From NCBI GenBank assembly GCA_964569055.1, contig CAZMSZ010000395.1, positions 1-6,862 of the forward strand: a stretch of 6,862 nucleotides of DNA. Reading direction: 5' to 3'. Below the pieces are notes generated by a model that worked only from the letters and a program-made list of their open reading frames with translations, had not been told where the DNA came from and ran no database searches. Origin of the DNA: JAWLGW01 sp964569055 (GTDB lineage: Bacteria > Planctomycetota > J058). Positions within the stretch are counted from its first letter, which is position 1. Every line of letters starts with the position of its first letter. The position numbers and the translations under genes were made by a program. Positions 5,693-6,862 of this stretch are shown piece after piece.

Positions 5693-6811
5693 GTGAGCGA
5701 GCGTGCGTACACGAAGAACATGCCGGTGGGCTCGAAGGACGACGAGGTGCTCTACGTGGGCATCGACCTCGGCACGTCCCGGATCGCCGTGGCGGGCTCC
5801 AACGGGATCCGCGCCAAGGACTGGAGCTACGTCGGCTACCCCAAGGACATGGTCTCCATGAAGCTCCTGGGGAAGCGGGTGGTGTTCGGCAAGGAGGCGC
5901 TCGAGAAGCGCCTGTCGGTCGAGCTGCTGCGCCCGTTCGAGAAGGGGGCGATCAAGTTCACACGCGAGGAGGACGCGCCCCGCGAGCAGCTCGACAAGAA
6001 CCTGCAGGCCGCCAAGGAGCTGGTGAAGTACGCGGTGGGTCTGGCGCAGCCCCGTCCCGACCAGCTGGTCTACGGCGTGATCGGCATGCCGGCCGAGGCC
6101 TCGATCCACAACAAGACGACGGTGATCGACGCGGCGCGTGACGCGCTCGACGCGGTGATGGTGTGCAGCGAGCCGTTCGCGGTGGCGTACGGGCTCGACC
6201 GGCTGGACGACACGCTGGTCGTCGACATCGGCGCCGGCACCATCGACCTGTGCCGCATGCACGGCACCATGCCGGCGGCCGAGGACCAGATCACGATCAC
6301 CACCGCCGGCGACTGGCTCGACGACCAGATCCTGGAGGCGTTCCGCAAGAAGGCGCCCGAGGCGGACTTCACGATCCACAAGGTGCGCGAGGTCAAGAAC
6401 AAGTACGCCTTCGTCAGCGACGCCGGCCAGCCGGTCATGGTCGAGTTCGTGGTCGACGGCAAGCCGACCGTGTACGACGTGACCCAGGACCTGCGCGACG
6501 CCTGCCGGAAGCTGATCCCGCCGATCACCAAGATCATCCGCCAGCTGATCGCCTCGTTCGACCCCGACTTCCAGGAGAAGCTGCGCGAGAACGTGATCCT
6601 CGGCGGCGGCGGCTCGCAGATCATCGGGCTGGGCGGCGTGCTCGAGGAGCACATGACCAAGCACCTCGGCAGCGGCCGCGTGATGCAGGTCGAGGAGCCG
6701 GTGTACGCCGGCTGCAACGGCGCGCTCAAGATCGCGCACGACATGCCGCGCGAGTTCTGGAAGCAGCTGAGCGAGCGCCAGCTCCCCGCCGAGGCGGCGG
6801 CCGCCGCCTAG
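5693..6811 (+). CDS. mamK: MamK-like actin-family ATPase (filament-forming cytoskeletal protein)
   Basis: A 372-residue member of the actin/MreB/Hsp70 ATPase superfamily, most like MamK, which in magnetotactic bacteria forms cytoplasmic filaments that align and segregate magnetosomes. Seen: phosphate-1 loop GIDLGTSR (23-30, Asp25), a MamK-like block VGYPKDMVSMKLLGK (47-61), the connect-1 region CSEPFAVAYGLD (158-169) with catalytic-type Glu160, phosphate-2 VVDIGAGTIDL (176-186, Asp178), EDQITITTAGDWLDDQ (197-212), and adenosine loop ILGGGGSQI (302-310). The 18-residue spacing of Glu160 to Asp178 equals that of Glu143 and Asp161, the residues I recall as needed for AMB-1 MamK activity. All catalytic residues are present. 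It is slightly longer than Magnetospirillum MamK, with extra N-terminal residues and an Ala-rich end. It follows the coiled-coil gene by 79 bp. No other magnetosome gene is in the window, so its cargo may not be a magnetosome. A MamK-like paralogue of different function is the main alternative. Confidence 0.88.
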   Translation: MSERAYTKNMPVGSKDDEVLYVGIDLGTSRIAVAGSNGIRAKDWSYVGYPKDMVSMKLLGKRVVFGKEALEKRLSVELLRPFEKGAIKFTREEDAPREQLDKNLQAAKELVKYAVGLAQPRPDQLVYGVIGMPAEASIHNKTTVIDAARDALDAVMVCSEPFAVAYGLDRLDDTLVVDIGAGTIDLCRMHGTMPAAEDQITITTAGDWLDDQILEAFRKKAPEADFTIHKVREVKNKYAFVSDAGQPVMVEFVVDGKPTVYDVTQDLRDACRKLIPPITKIIRQLIASFDPDFQEKLRENVILGGGGSQIIGLGGVLEEHMTKHLGSGRVMQVEEPVYAGCNGALKIAHDMPREFWKQLSERQLPAEAAAAA

Positions 6812-6851
6812 CCCGGATATTGCGCGACTTCGTCGCTCCATATCCGAGCTA
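6809..6851 (+). terminator. Strong hairpin at the end of the MamK-like gene, probable terminator or mRNA-end structure
   Basis: TAGCCCGGATAT (6809-6820, including the stop codon) pairs with ATATCCGAGCTA (6840-6851) with one C/A mismatch. Within it GCGAC (6824-6828) pairs with GTCGC (6832-6836) around a TTC loop. No T run is seen before the window ends, so it is not a classic rho-independent terminator. The AT-containing ATAT arms stand out against the GC-rich background, which could also mean a REP-like repeat. Confidence 0.5.
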
Positions 6852-6862
6852 ACAGCGGCGGA

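Noticed and set aside
5693..6811. Calling the window a magnetosome island
   Set aside because: Only one MamK-like gene supports this; no mamA, B, E, I, M, O, P, Q or mad gene is visible, and MamK-like proteins alone do not show that magnetosomes are made.
5522..6841. A 439-codon open frame on the minus strand opposite the MamK-like gene
   Set aside because: The + strand frame has the full actin motif set; the minus frame is a low-complexity shadow (His/Leu/Val/Asp-rich) without domains.
1..6862. tRNA or rRNA genes, CRISPR arrays, insertion sequences, attachment sites
   Set aside because: None was seen on reading both strands: no cloverleaf-like pattern, no regularly spaced repeats, no transposase motifs and no terminal inverted repeats with target duplications.

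Overview
The window is about 70-75% G+C by eye and tightly packed, with every convincing gene on the + strand. The large set of NtrC-type sigma-54 activators known from Myxococcota and other former Deltaproteobacteria, the very high GC, and a deltaproteobacterial-looking envelope gene set suggest a myxobacterium-like organism. That assignment is an inference; no taxonomic marker is present.

Layout. (1) 1-798 is the 3' part of a sigma-54-dependent transcriptional activator: its sigma-54-contact loop, Walker B, sensor motifs and Fis-type HTH are visible, while Walker A and the N-terminal domain lie off the left edge. (2) 799-1161 is a 363-bp control region holding a probable intrinsic terminator, inverted repeats that could be activator sites, and a good -24/-12 (sigma-54) promoter 22-34 bp ahead of the next ribosome-binding site and start. 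(3) 1162-2454 encodes a Wza/GfcE-type polysaccharide-export lipoprotein with a Poly_export domain and three SLBB-like repeats. (4) 2451-4952, translationally coupled to it by a GTGA overlap, encodes a Wzz/Wzc-type chain-length protein with two membrane segments, a long periplasmic coiled coil and a cytoplasmic BY-kinase fold. All three Walker motifs of that fold have lost their key residues, and an unusual Ala/Pro linker plus helix-Gly6-helix tail follows. (5) A second sigma-54 promoter (4974-4989) precedes a small, highly charged coiled-coil protein of unknown function (5026-5613). (6) 5693-6811 encodes an actin-family ATPase that most closely resembles MamK, the magnetosome filament protein. 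It is followed directly by a strong hairpin.

How the parts may work together. A sigma-54 activator sits immediately upstream of two sigma-54 promoters, which suggests the regulator turns on an envelope and cytoskeleton module. In this module a polysaccharide-export channel and its inner-membrane coiled-coil partner (with a dead kinase domain) would be produced together with a soluble coiled-coil protein and a MamK-like filament. No magnetosome gene other than the MamK homologue is visible. The most interesting hypothesis is therefore that a MamK-type filament has been used to position or organise a polysaccharide-export machine, with the degenerate Wzc tail and/or the small coiled-coil protein as the adaptor. 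This is inference from gene order and motifs and has not been demonstrated.
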